A stretch of 64,000 nucleotides of DNA from Sandaracinaceae bacterium (GTDB lineage: Bacteria > Myxococcota_A > Polyangia > Polyangiales > Houyiibacteriaceae). The stretch spans positions 1 through 64,000 of the forward strand of contig JADJJE010000013.1 of NCBI GenBank assembly GCA_016706685.1, written 5' to 3'. Positions within the stretch are counted from its first letter, which is position 1; each line of letters opens with the position of its first letter. The notes beneath the pieces are model-generated. The model ran no database searches, was not told where the DNA came from, and worked only from the letters and a program-made list of their open reading frames with translations. This document shows, piece by piece, positions 22,709 through 31,900 of the stretch. Position numbers and translations under genes: made by a program.

Positions 22709-23713
22709 TCACGGGGCGCAGAGGCGTAACACCGCCTCTTGCAGCAGCGCGTCGTCGGGTCTCCGGCTCCCCTTGAGGAGCCCGTCCGTCTCGGACACCA
22801 CGCTGAAGGCGTTGGCCAGGTGCGGCAGCGTGAAGCGCCGCGCCGCGCGCTCGAGCTCGCGGGCCTTGAACGGCGGCGCGCCGGCCTCGCGGGCGGCGTC
22901 TTCGGCCGAGAGCCCGCTGCCCAGCGCCTGACGCATCTTGGCGATCATCCTGAGCTGCCTGGACACCATGGCCAGGATCTTCAGCGGCGGCTCGCGGTCG
23001 GCCAACAGCGATGACGCGGCGCCCAGCGCGAGGGAGGTGTTCTTCACGCTGATGGCGTCCACCAGGCTCCAGATGGACTCGGTGCGCACGCGGGTCACGC
23101 AGGTCTCGACCGACTCGAGGCCGATGCGCTGGCCCGGCCCAACGTACAGGGAGAGGCGCTCGATGGCGTCATCGAGGCCACTGAGATCTTCGCCGATGGC
23201 GTCCAGCAGAGCCTGCGCGGCGTCCGGCGCGAGCGTGTGCCCACGCTGCTGGGCCTCGGCCACCGCGAAGTCGCGCAGCTGCGACCCCTTGAGCACCGGG
23301 GCGTTGTTCAGACAGCCCGACGACTTTGCCACCTTGGCCAGCTTGCCGCGCCCGTCCAGCTTGGCCGCCACCAGCACCAGGCAGGCGGAGCTGCAGGGCG
23401 CGTCCAGGTACGCGGCCAGGCTCTCTTGGTCCTTGGCCGACAGCGCGTCGGCGTTGCGCACCAGCACGAAGCGCGCGTCGCTCATCATGGGCATGGTGCG
23501 CGCGGCACCGATGACCGTGCCGGCGTCTAGGCTGCGGCCATCGAAGCTGTCGTCGTTGAAGCCCGGAATGCCGTCCCCCACCACCGCGCGGCGCAGGGCG
23601 CCAACGGCGCGCTCGATGAGCAGCGTCTCCTCGCCCACGATGACGTGCACGGGCTGGTAGCGCCCGTCACGCGCCGCGGCGATGACCTGGCTCAGCGTCA
23701 GGGGAGTGGTCAC
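22709..23713 (-). CDS. holA: DNA polymerase III subunit delta
   Basis: The delta subunit of the clamp loader opens the beta sliding clamp. The 334-aa protein matches the family's length and layout. The N-terminal AAA+-like fold starts 'YQPVHVIVGEETLLIERAV', with the usual non-canonical nucleotide site. The central 'TESIWSLVDAISVKN' block is the conserved I/V-F-x-L-x-D/E-A-I segment, and the C-terminal helical collar contains 'PPLKILAMVSRQLRMIAKMR' (the L-x-x-L-x-R-Q-x-R motif). The start ATG is at 23713. The small secreted-protein gene upstream ends 10 bp before it, so the two are probably co-transcribed. Confidence 0.93.
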   Translation of the reverse strand: MTTPLTLSQVIAAARDGRYQPVHVIVGEETLLIERAVGALRRAVVGDGIPGFNDDSFDGRSLDAGTVIGAARTMPMMSDARFVLVRNADALSAKDQESLAAYLDAPCSSACLVLVAAKLDGRGKLAKVAKSSGCLNNAPVLKGSQLRDFAVAEAQQRGHTLAPDAAQALLDAIGEDLSGLDDAIERLSLYVGPGQRIGLESVETCVTRVRTESIWSLVDAISVKNTSLALGAASSLLADREPPLKILAMVSRQLRMIAKMRQALGSGLSAEDAAREAGAPPFKARELERAARRFTLPHLANAFSVVSETDGLLKGSRRPDDALLQEAVLRLCAP

Positions 23714-23723
23714 GTGCAGGGTC

Positions 23724-24260
23724 TCAGGGAGCTTCGCCGCCCTGCGTGAAGTCCACCTCGCCCGAGTTCTGGGGCACCTCGCCGCTCAGCTCGGTGCGGG
23801 TGCTCGCGACCTCGCGATGGCGCAGGGTGACCACGATCTCGAGCTTCTGGCCGGGCGAGAACTGCGGACGGCGCAAGCGCACCGGGTTCACGAACGCCTG
23901 CTGGGTGCGGTCGTTCACGAAGATCTCCTGCGTGGTGATCAGGGTGCGGCGCTGCGTGACGTCGTAGTAGAGCACGTCGTACTGCACGTCCCCGAGCGCC
24001 CGGCCGAAGTTGATGATCAGCTTGGCGTTCCACATGCGCTCGTTGAGCGGCACACCCGTGGTCTCGTTGAGGCGCCGAGCCGCGTGGGAGCGACCGAAGT
24101 TGACGAGCGCGGACACCTCCATGTTGCGGGGCACCGTGGCCTGAGTGATGTACACCGCCGGCCGGTTGGCGCGTTGAGCGTCCACGGGCTCCGGGCGCAG
24201 GGTCCAGATGCCGAGGGAGAGCGCGGTGAGCGCGAGCACGGCGGTCAGGGTGCGTTTCAT
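23724..24260 (-). CDS. Secreted protein of unknown function, 178 aa
   Basis: I do not recognise the family. An ATG at 24260 gives MKRTLTAVLALTALSLGIWTLRP..., a clear signal peptide ending near 'VDAQ'. It has a GAAGA-type site about 5 bp upstream. The frame also contains an ATG at 24272 and a GTG at 24278. The mature part is beta-rich (VYITQATVPRNMEV, then AKLIINFGRALGDVQYDV, then KLEIVVTLRH) with no Cys and no membrane helix, and ends in an acidic Gly/Glu tail. The central pattern looks like an immunoglobulin-type or carboxypeptidase-regulatory-like sandwich, but that is only an impression. It is 10 bp upstream of holA on the same strand. Confidence 0.75.
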   Translation of the reverse strand: MKRTLTAVLALTALSLGIWTLRPEPVDAQRANRPAVYITQATVPRNMEVSALVNFGRSHAARRLNETTGVPLNERMWNAKLIINFGRALGDVQYDVLYYDVTQRRTLITTQEIFVNDRTQQAFVNPVRLRRPQFSPGQKLEIVVTLRHREVASTRTELSGEVPQNSGEVDFTQGGEAP

Positions 24261-24482
24261 CACGGTCTTCATCCTCACGGGTCGAAACAGGGAAGAGGGG
24301 CGCCGGCAGCCTACCAGAAAAGGCTGGGGTGGGAACGTCCCGTGGCGCGTCCCGCAGGGACGTCCAAGACCGTGACTGATTCACCTGTGCAGTTTTCTTC
24401 CGCCGATAATTTGGAGAAGCAGGCCGAGTCGCGATATGCGCCTCTCATCGTGTGTGCCACGGGGCATGCATTTGGAGGTGCC

Positions 24483-26984
24483 ATGTCTGGCGTCGGTGGT
24501 GGCGTGAACGGGATAGTCGCGCAGGCGCGACATGAAGCACGTAGGCGCGGCCACTCGGTCTCGACCGCGCACGTGCTCTTGGTGCTGATGCACCGAGAGT
24601 CCGACACGGGCCCCCTGCTGGCCTCGTCGGGCTTGAACGAGGCGACGCTGCTCGGCTTGCTGTCGCGGGACCTCGGCGAGTCGGCATCCAGCGTGCAGCG
24701 GGCGTTCGAGCGCGCGCACAAGCTCGCGGCCGCGCAGTCGGTCGGGGCCAGCGGGCTGCACCTGCTCGAGGCGATCCTGCGGGACCGTCGCGCCGCTGCC
24801 GCTCGCGCCTTGCAGGACGCGGGGGTGGACGTGGAGCGTCTGGCCACGTTGGTCAGCGAAGCCGCCGGGTTGCGACCCCTGGGTGCCCCGCTCCCGCTGC
24901 CCGAGCCTCCCGCGCTGCCGAGCGCCGCGCGCACGCCGAGCCGCCTCCCGCCGCCGCGTCGCGATCACCCTCCGGCCAGCGATCCGCGCGGCCGGCAGCC
25001 GGTGGCGCAGCGTCAGCCCACCGATCCGCGACCCAAGGCGCGGCGCGGTCGTCCCTCGGAATTCCCGGCCGACCCGGCGACCCGCAACCTCGCCATGGTC
25101 CACGCCGTGGACATCGTGGAGGCGGCATCGGGCGTGCACTCGCTCCCCGTCGTGCCATCTCAAGCGTTCGAGCTGGACGAGCAGCTCTGCCCCACACTGG
25201 CGCAGCTGGGCCGCAATCTCACCGCGCTCGCGGCCAGCGGCGGCATCGATCCGGTCATCGGGCGTGAGGCCGAGGTGGACCGGCTGTTGGACATCCTGGC
25301 GCGCCGGCGGGGCAACAACCCCGTGCTGGTCGGGCCGGCTGGGGTGGGCAAGACGTCGGTGGTGGAGGCCCTGGCGCTGCGCCTGGTGGCGGGAGGCGAC
25401 GAAGTCCGTGGGCTCGAGGACCGCATGCTGATCGAGCTGAGCGCGGGCGCGCTGGTGTCCGGGACGGGCGTGCGTGGCGCGCTCTCCGAGCGGCTGCGGG
25501 TGCTGAAGGAAGAGGTCGCGCGCACCGAGGGGCGGGTGATCCTGTTCATCGACGAGATCCACGCGGTGATCGGTGGCGGCGAGGGCCCCGACGATCTGGC
25601 CCACGAGCTGAAGGCTGCGCTCGCGCGTGGCGAGCTGCCCTGCGTGGGCGCCACCACCGAGGCCGAGTACCGCAAGTACTTCGAGCGTGACCCCGCCCTC
25701 GCGCGGCGCTTCTCCGCGGTCTACGTGGATGAGCCGTCGCCTGCGCTCACCATCGAGATCCTGAAGGGCATCGCCCCGCGCTACGAGCTGCACCACGCCG
25801 TGGCGTACGATCCCGACGCGCTGCGCGCGGCGGTGGAGCTGAGCGTGCGCTACCTGCCCGAGCGACGCCTGCCGGACAAGGCCATCGGCGTGCTGGACCT
25901 AGCGGCTGCGCGGGTGCGCCGGCGCGGCGGCTCCGTGGTCGACGACGTGGCCGTGGCCAGCGTCATCGCCGAGGAGGCCCGCGTGCCACTCGAGCGTCTG
26001 CTGCTGCGCGACTCGGACAAGCTGCTGGCCCTCGAGCGCCACCTGAGCGAGCGCGTGGTGGGTCACGCTCGGCCGCTCCAGCGCATCTCGGATGCGCTGC
26101 GCAAGGGCGCGGCGGGCTTCCTGGGCAAGCGCCCCATGAGCACGTTCCTGTTGCTGGGGTCCACGGGCGTGGGCAAGACCGAGACCGCGAAGGCCATCAG
26201 CGAGGTGTTCTTCCCGGGCACCCCCATGACGCGCATCGACATGAGCGAGCTCAGCGAGGCGCACGCGGTGGCCAAGCTGTTGGGCGCGCCTCCGGGCTAC
26301 CTGGGGCACGAAGAGGGCGGGCAGCTCACGGAGCCCGTGCGACGGCGGCCGTACCAGCTGGTGCTGCTGGACGAGATCGAGAAGGCGCACCCCGAGGTGC
26401 TGCTGACCATGCTGCCCATGCTGGACGAAGGGCGCCTCACCGATGCGCGCGGGCGCACCGTGGACTTCACCAACACGATCATCGTGATGACCTCGAACCT
26501 GGGTGCCAGCAGCGCGAGCGCGCCGGCCAGCGCGAGCCGCATCGGCTTCGGTGGCGACTCCGGGAGCGCAGAAGTCGACCGCGGCGTCGAGGCGCGCGCC
26601 ATCGGGGCGGCCCGCGCGGCGCTGCCCCCCGAGCTGTGGAACCGCATCGACGAGCCGCTGTGGTTCGGGTCGCTGACCGAGACGGATGTGCGCGAGATCG
26701 CGCGGCGCATGCTCACGGGCCTGGCGTCTCGCATGCTGGCGGAGCGTCACCAGCGGCTGCGCTGGGACGACAGCGCCATCGCGGCGCTCATGCGCGCGGG
26801 CGGCTTCGATCCGGCCCTCGGCGCGCGGCCGATGAAGCGCCTGGTGGGCCGGCTCATCGAGAGCCCGCTGGCCGAGATGATGCTGCGCGGAGACTTCCTG
26901 GCTGGCGAGACCGTGCGCCTCACGGGCGTGGGAGCCGAGATCCGGCTCGAGCGCGAGGGCAGCGAGTGCGACGCGGCTCAGTGA
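24483..26984 (+). CDS. ClpA/ClpC-like AAA+ unfoldase with ClpP-loop motif
   Basis: This is an 833-aa two-ring Clp/Hsp100 ATPase. Residues ~5-140 form a double Clp_N domain. A Pro/Arg-rich linker follows at ~145-220. Then come D1 (Walker A GPAGVGKTS ~284-292, Walker B LFIDEIHAVIG, arginine region RDPALARRF) and D2 (Walker A GSTGVGKTET ~559-568, LLDEIEKAH). There is no ClpB-length coiled-coil middle domain. An IGF tripeptide at ~687-689, in the usual D2 loop, is the type that docks on ClpP. It therefore most likely feeds ClpP rather than acting as a disaggregase. The ATG at 24483 has GGAGGTG just upstream; the frame is open further but that part reads as antisense sequence. It is not beside clpP or clpS here. 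Confidence 0.88.
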   Translation: MSGVGGGVNGIVAQARHEARRRGHSVSTAHVLLVLMHRESDTGPLLASSGLNEATLLGLLSRDLGESASSVQRAFERAHKLAAAQSVGASGLHLLEAILRDRRAAAARALQDAGVDVERLATLVSEAAGLRPLGAPLPLPEPPALPSAARTPSRLPPPRRDHPPASDPRGRQPVAQRQPTDPRPKARRGRPSEFPADPATRNLAMVHAVDIVEAASGVHSLPVVPSQAFELDEQLCPTLAQLGRNLTALAASGGIDPVIGREAEVDRLLDILARRRGNNPVLVGPAGVGKTSVVEALALRLVAGGDEVRGLEDRMLIELSAGALVSGTGVRGALSERLRVLKEEVARTEGRVILFIDEIHAVIGGGEGPDDLAHELKAALARGELPCVGATTEAEYRKYFERDPALARRFSAVYVDEPSPALTIEILKGIAPRYELHHAVAYDPDALRAAVELSVRYLPERRLPDKAIGVLDLAAARVRRRGGSVVDDVAVASVIAEEARVPLERLLLRDSDKLLALERHLSERVVGHARPLQRISDALRKGAAGFLGKRPMSTFLLLGSTGVGKTETAKAISEVFFPGTPMTRIDMSELSEAHAVAKLLGAPPGYLGHEEGGQLTEPVRRRPYQLVLLDEIEKAHPEVLLTMLPMLDEGRLTDARGRTVDFTNTIIVMTSNLGASSASAPASASRIGFGGDSGSAEVDRGVEARAIGAARAALPPELWNRIDEPLWFGSLTETDVREIARRMLTGLASRMLAERHQRLRWDDSAIAALMRAGGFDPALGARPMKRLVGRLIESPLAEMMLRGDFLAGETVRLTGVGAEIRLEREGSECDAAQ

Positions 26985-26988
26985 AGGA

Positions 26989-27834
26989 CTAGCGGACGCG
27001 ACGCGTGGTAGTAGCGCGGAGCGCCCGCCGCACCTCGGCTGCAGCCTCGGGGCTGAGTCCAGCTTCTACGGCCGTGGCGAGGATGGCCAGCGCGATGGCG
27101 TCATAGGTGGCCAGGCCCGTGCCGCCCAGCTCACGCAGGGCCGCGCGATGGGCCAGCACGGTCGCGGCGTCTCCGCGCACGATGGGGCCCGTGAGCGCTT
27201 CTGGAACGCCGACGCGTTCGACGTTGGCGGCGACGGTGCGCAGCAGACCGGCCACGCCCTGCTGGGCGCTCGCACGGTCGAGGCCGAGACGCACCAGGAT
27301 GTCGACGCCACTGGCTGCGAGCGCAGCGCCGCCGTTGGCCACCAACGCCGCCGCCGCGTGGTAGGCGGGGCCTTGCAGCGGGGCACCGCTTCCGTCTGGG
27401 AGGACCTTGCCCCCGAGCGCGCGCACCAGGCGCCGCCCCATGCGCAGCGCCCGCGCGGTTCCACCCAGCGCGAAGCGCACTCCCGAGAGCGAGGGGGGCT
27501 GCTGGGCCGAGGCGAACGACGCGAGCGGATGCAGGCCACCGTGCTCGGGGCACGCGCTGGCCTCGCTGACGGGGCGGCTCCCCGAGAGGTGCAGCACCGG
27601 GAGGCGCGCGGACACGCGCGGGGCAAGCGACTCCGCAGCCGCCCGGATGGCGCCGTCGGGGACCGTCAGCAGCACCAGCTCCGCCCACGCGAGATCCGTG
27701 GCGCGTACCTGCGTGAGTGTCCTCAGCCGGCAGACGGCCTGAGTGGGGCGCGAGCGCGCGGCGTGGCGGATGCCGTGGGCCACCTTGCCGCGACCCACCA
27801 CCAGCACGCGCATGGGCGCGGCGGGGGCGGTCAC
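26989..27834 (-). CDS. Rossmann-fold plus DUF2520 domain protein (YxxX/ProC-like)
   Basis: This 281-aa protein has an N-terminal Rossmann-like domain (MRVLVVGRGKVAHGI, GxGxxA-type) and a C-terminal helical DUF2520 domain. The landmark 'GLHPLASFASAQ' corresponds to the H-P-L/M motif, followed by 'GPAYHAAAALVANGGAALA'. The architecture resembles pyrroline-5-carboxylate reductase or NAD(P)-dependent 6-phosphogluconate-type dehydrogenases, but the true substrate is not known. I chose the GTG at 27834 because its GTGA overlaps the nadD stop by 4 bp and GAGGTG lies ~7 bp upstream. An internal ATG at 27813 is the alternative. It is the last gene of the minus-strand unit that starts with the giant TPR genes. 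In other bacteria this family often neighbours pantothenate/coenzyme A genes. Confidence 0.85.
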   Translation of the reverse strand: MTAPAAPMRVLVVGRGKVAHGIRHAARSRPTQAVCRLRTLTQVRATDLAWAELVLLTVPDGAIRAAAESLAPRVSARLPVLHLSGSRPVSEASACPEHGGLHPLASFASAQQPPSLSGVRFALGGTARALRMGRRLVRALGGKVLPDGSGAPLQGPAYHAAAALVANGGAALAASGVDILVRLGLDRASAQQGVAGLLRTVAANVERVGVPEALTGPIVRGDAATVLAHRAALRELGGTGLATYDAIALAILATAVEAGLSPEAAAEVRRALRATTTRRVR

Positions 27835-28403
27835 GCGGTGGCACCTCGAGACGCGCCGTACAGCCCGTGCTCGGCGATGTAGGCACGCACACTCGCAGGG
27901 ACCCACGCGCCCACGGGCTCACCCGCTGCGAGGGCGGCGCGGATGCGCGTGGAGCTCACCTCCGGCATGACCAGCTGCGTTCCGTCGGGCGGGCTGTAAC
28001 CGGCGCGGCCCACCACCAGCGGCGGCGCCATGCGCGTGATGTCTTCGTAGCGGAACCAGCGGGGCAGCTCGGCCACGATGTCCGCCCCGATCACCAGCCG
28101 AAGTTGCGCGCCTGGGTGCTGCTCGCCCAGCGCCAGAAGCAGCTTGTAGGTGCGTGAGGGCGTGCCGAGGGTCTGCTCGAGCCCGCTCACCTGCACGCCG
28201 CGCAGGCAGGCGAAGGCCCGCTCGCACATCGCCAGGCGTTGCTCGAAGCTGGCCCCGGCGGTCTTGCCGAGCGCGTGCTCGAGCGTGGGCAGCACGATGA
28301 CGGAGTCCACCTCGCCCATGGCCAGCGCCCACGAGGCGACCAGCACGTGCGCGATGTGCGGCGGGTCGAAGCTGCCTCCGTAGACGGCCAGCCGCGCGCT
28401 CAT
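27831..28403 (-). CDS. nadD: Nicotinate-nucleotide adenylyltransferase
   Basis: NadD adenylates nicotinate mononucleotide to deamido-NAD in NAD synthesis. From the ATG at 28403 the protein is 190 aa. The nucleotidyltransferase motif GGSFDPPHIAHV is at residues 8-19, and the second active-site motif SSTRIRAAL lies near the C-terminus, both as in NadD. The middle 'PSRTYKLLLALGEQHPGAQLRLVIGADIVAELPRW' region contains the T-Y/T-D and G-x-D landmarks. The longer frame to 28451 would overlap the upstream gene without reason. The chosen start gives a 4-bp ATGA overlap with the gene at 28400-28999. The stop overlaps the next GTG in the same way. Confidence 0.93.
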   Translation of the reverse strand: MSARLAVYGGSFDPPHIAHVLVASWALAMGEVDSVIVLPTLEHALGKTAGASFEQRLAMCERAFACLRGVQVSGLEQTLGTPSRTYKLLLALGEQHPGAQLRLVIGADIVAELPRWFRYEDITRMAPPLVVGRAGYSPPDGTQLVMPEVSSTRIRAALAAGEPVGAWVPASVRAYIAEHGLYGASRGATA

Positions 28404-28999
28404 GTGGCGACCATGATCTTGGCCGTGCGCCACTGCAGCACCTCGCGCCACAGCGGACGGCCGGAGAGATCGAACGCGGCCGCGGCGAGCCGTCCGTCGC
28501 CTTCGCGCTCCAGCAGCCCCACCTGCCCCTGGCTCAGCGGACCCGGCGTGAAGAAGTAGCGCGTGCCGAAGCGCTTGAGCAGCAGCTCCTTCGAGCGGCC
28601 GAACACGATCACGCTGGCGTTGACGATGTCGTCCTCGGCCAGGACGGCCTTGTCGTGCACCAGGAGCACGATGCGGTCGTCCAGCATCTCGATGGCCCGC
28701 ATGGGCGATGGCGGCAGGATGCGCAGCGCCGAGAGCTTCTCGAGCTCCTCCTCGGCCCCCAGCAGCGCGCCGATCTGCTCGGCGCTCCCGCCGATGGCGG
28801 CTTCCCGGGCTGCGCCGAAGAAGCTTCCGTCGCTGCCCCCCGAGGCCGCGCGCCGAGTCTCTTCGGCAAGCTGGTCGGCTGTGTCGTCCTCGCCCATGTA
28901 GATGACGGTGTCGGCGCCCGCGTCGCCCAGGAGGAAGTCGAGCGCTTCGCGCAGCGCCTCGACGTCTCCCTCGGCGGGCCCGATGAACCCGAGTCGCAT
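28400..28999 (-). CDS. Unknown protein, possibly a degenerate calcineurin-like phosphoesterase
   Basis: This 199-aa protein has no signal peptide or membrane helix. The start 'MRLGFIGPAEGDVEALREALDFL', the following 'VIYMGEDD', and later 'VIVFGRSKELLLKRFGTRYFFTPGPLS' resemble the layout of small YfcE-type metallophosphoesterases (DxHGN, GD, H-T/GHxH, NPGS). The metal-binding Asp/His residues are largely absent, so a catalytic role is doubtful. I offer this as a fold impression, not a family assignment. The gene is coupled on both sides: its ATG overlaps the stop of the frameshifted TPR gene by one base (TGATG), and its stop overlaps the nadD start by four. Confidence 0.65.
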   Translation of the reverse strand: MRLGFIGPAEGDVEALREALDFLLGDAGADTVIYMGEDDTADQLAEETRRAASGGSDGSFFGAAREAAIGGSAEQIGALLGAEEELEKLSALRILPPSPMRAIEMLDDRIVLLVHDKAVLAEDDIVNASVIVFGRSKELLLKRFGTRYFFTPGPLSQGQVGLLEREGDGRLAAAAFDLSGRPLWREVLQWRTAKIMVAT

Positions 29000-31900
29000 C
29001 AGAGTGAGTCCGCGCCTGCGCGATGACGGGCGTCCAAGTACTCCTCCGAGACCGCGAAGCGCAGCAGCGAGGCTGTCTCGGGCACCGATCGAAGGATCTC
29101 GGCGCGCCGCCGCGTGTCGCCCTCGAGGGCGCGCGAGTTGAGCTTCAGCAGCGCCGACAGCGCCGCGAGTAGGTCGCCCGTGGCCAGCAGCGCCACGCGG
29201 TTGCCCAGGTCGCCGGCCGCGAGACCGATGGAGCGTGGGTCGAAGCCCGGACGCCCGGCCATCTCCACCGCCACCGGGCCCAGCTCCTCGCGGGCACGCC
29301 GTGGGAGCGCCTTCAGCACACGCTGGCCGACGTCCGCCAGCTGGGAGGCGTCGATGCCCTCGGGGGCGTAGTTGGGGTCGAAGGCGTTCACCAGCCCCGA
29401 CAGGACCAGGGCCAGCTGCGCGGGCGGAGTACGCAGCGCGACGGAGAGCCCGGCCTTCGCGATCTCACAGGCGCGCGCGAAGAGGAACGTGCGCTCGCGC
29501 GTGTTGGTGGTCTCGAGCAGCTCGGCGCCCACCACGAGGGTGAGCGGGTTGAGCGAGATGGGCACGCACACCCGCGGCAGCGCGTGGGTGACGCGCGGGT
29601 GCACGTCCGAGAAGCCGAACCAGCGGCCGGCCTCGCTGGCCTCCACGCGCACGGGGTGCTCCTTGGGCAGCACCTTGTCGAGCCGCAGCGCCTTGGTGTC
29701 GAGCGGCAAGAGCTTCTCGAAGGCTTCCTCGGATTTCTCGAACACCACCAGGGCCGCGTGGCTCAGGTCGTCCTTGGCCAGGAAATCCTTCATGGCCGGG
29801 TCGGCCGCCGCGTGCCCTGCGCCAGGGACGCCTCCGCGCGTGTCCACGGCCTGCCCGGCCTGCGGCTCGGTGATGCCGAGGGCGAGCGCCGCACTGGCTG
29901 CGCAGCGTGCTCCGTCGCGGCGCCCCCGCATGACCATGACGTCCACCAGGGCCACCCAGTTGGTCGTGTCGGACGGGTCGATCTCGATGGCGCGGCGGTA
30001 GTCGCCCACCGCGCGGTTGAGGTGCATCGCCAGCGCGGGCCGGGCGTCCTGGCGCTCGAAGAACGACGCCAGCGCGCGCACCACCACGATGTCCGTGGGT
30101 GCGCTGCGCCGCACCTGCTCGAAGGCCTGCTCGGCCTCGCGGGACTGACCCATGGCTTCGAGCGTGCTGCCGATGCGAAGGCGCAGGTCGCGCTTCACCG
30201 TGATGCTGGACTCCACGTCCACCATGCGCTGCAGCGCCGCCACCGCCTCGGGCACCTTGCCGATGCGCTGGTAGAGCGACGCGATGCGGTCGAGCGTGAC
30301 GAGGTCGGCCGGTGCCAGCTTGAGCACGCGCTGGAACGCGGCCTCTGCGCGCGCGTCCTGGCGGATGTGACGGTCGTAGATGTCGCCCAGCGAGAAGAAG
30401 ATGAAGCGCAGGTTGGCGTCGTTGCGCTCGAGCCGCGCCCAGCGGATGAGCGTGCCTTCTGCCTCGGCCCAGATCTCGTCGCGCAGGCACAGGCGGGCCA
30501 GCCGCTCGAGCGACTCGCGGCTGTCGGGGTGGAGCGCGAGCGCCGCGCGCAGGGCTTCGCGGGCACCCACGTGGTCGCCCATGCTCTCGGCCAGCGTGGC
30601 CTGCGCCACGTGCAGGTTGGCGATGGTCTCGGTGTCGCCGCCGCGCCCAAGCCGCTGCGTGATGAGGCTGGCGAGGCGCTGGTTGGCGCCGCGGGCCTCG
30701 AGCAGCTCACGCATGCGCGCGAACACCGAGCGGTGCGTGATGTCCACGGCCACCACGTGCTCGAACGCCGCGAGGGCGCGCTCGTCCTCGTGCTTGTCCT
30801 GGAGCAGGCAGCCCGCCTCGTACCAGAACGCGGCCGCGTAGGTCTCGTCGGGTGAGAGCTTGGCCGCCTCGGAGAACGCCTCGGCCGCCGCGAGGGCATA
30901 ACCGGCGGTCGCGCGGTAGTGGCCCAGGAGCGCCGCGGCGACCGGGTGCGCCAGCACGCCCTCCTCGCGACCGAGCTCGGCCGCTGCTGCCTGCGCGCCG
31001 CCTTCGGCGCTGCGGTGACCTGCTGCGCGGAGGCAGTAGGTGGCCTTCTCCATGGGTGCGCTCGTCAGCTCGGCCAGCGCGCGCAGCGCCTCGGTGGCCT
31101 GCTCGCGCTCTTGGCGCGCCTCGGCGGCACCCAGCCAGCGCCGCGTGACCCGGGAGGTCTTGGCGCTGCGGGCGGCGTGCTGCAGGTAGAGCGCGTCGCC
31201 GGCGGCGCCGTCATCCGCCTCGACGATGTGCAGACGGCTGGTGAACGGCAGGTAGGTGGAGATGTCGCCTGGGGACGTCAGCGCCTCGAGCAGACGGGTG
31301 GCCGTGGCCGCTACGTCCGTGTGACGGCCCTGGTCCATGTAGATGCGCTCCAGCGCGCGCAGGGTGGGGACGTGCCCTGGAGAGACCTCGAGCAGCGTGC
31401 GCAACGTGAGCGTCGCCGCGGATGCGTCGTTGCGATCATAGAGGTCGAGCTCCGCGAGGGCCGCGAGCGCGCGTGTCTTTGCGGCGTTGTCACCGGCCTC
31501 CTCGGCCGCACGCAGCGCCGTGAAGCGGCGCTCGGCCACCCGGGCGTGCTCCCCCGCGCGGAGCTCCACGCGATCGATGGAAGGCCGCGCGAGTGGGTCG
31601 CCCGGGTTGGCATCGAGCACGGCGCGGAAGGCGTGCGGCGGCGAGCGCGTGCTCACCGTTGTTGCTGTGCAGCGAGGCAGCGCGCAGGAGCTGCAGGCGC
31701 GCGACGGACGGTGCGCTCTCGGCGGCGAGCTGAGCCAGGCCCTCGAGCCGCTCGGCGGCCACGTTCGGGGCAGCTGCCGCGACCAGGTCCACCAGTGTCG
31801 GATCCGTGGGGCACTCCTCGAGCGCGCGGCACAGCGACTCCACGGCGGCTGCGTCCGAGGCCCCATCGGCCTCCGCGTCGGCACGGGAGGAGCGCGAGAT

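Noticed and set aside
24405..24410. GATAAT as a -10 box for the Clp gene
   Set aside because: No matching -35 element lies at 16-18 bp, so I did not call it a promoter.
23682..24482. Upstream extension of the Clp gene frame
   Set aside because: It is antisense to the exported protein gene and has no family resemblance. GGAGGTG lies directly before the ATG at 24483.
31490..31640. End of the upstream TPR frame as a natural C-terminus
   Set aside because: The last ~50 residues (PRRARCQPG and so on) are unlike the rest of the protein, while the other frame continues the TPR pattern.
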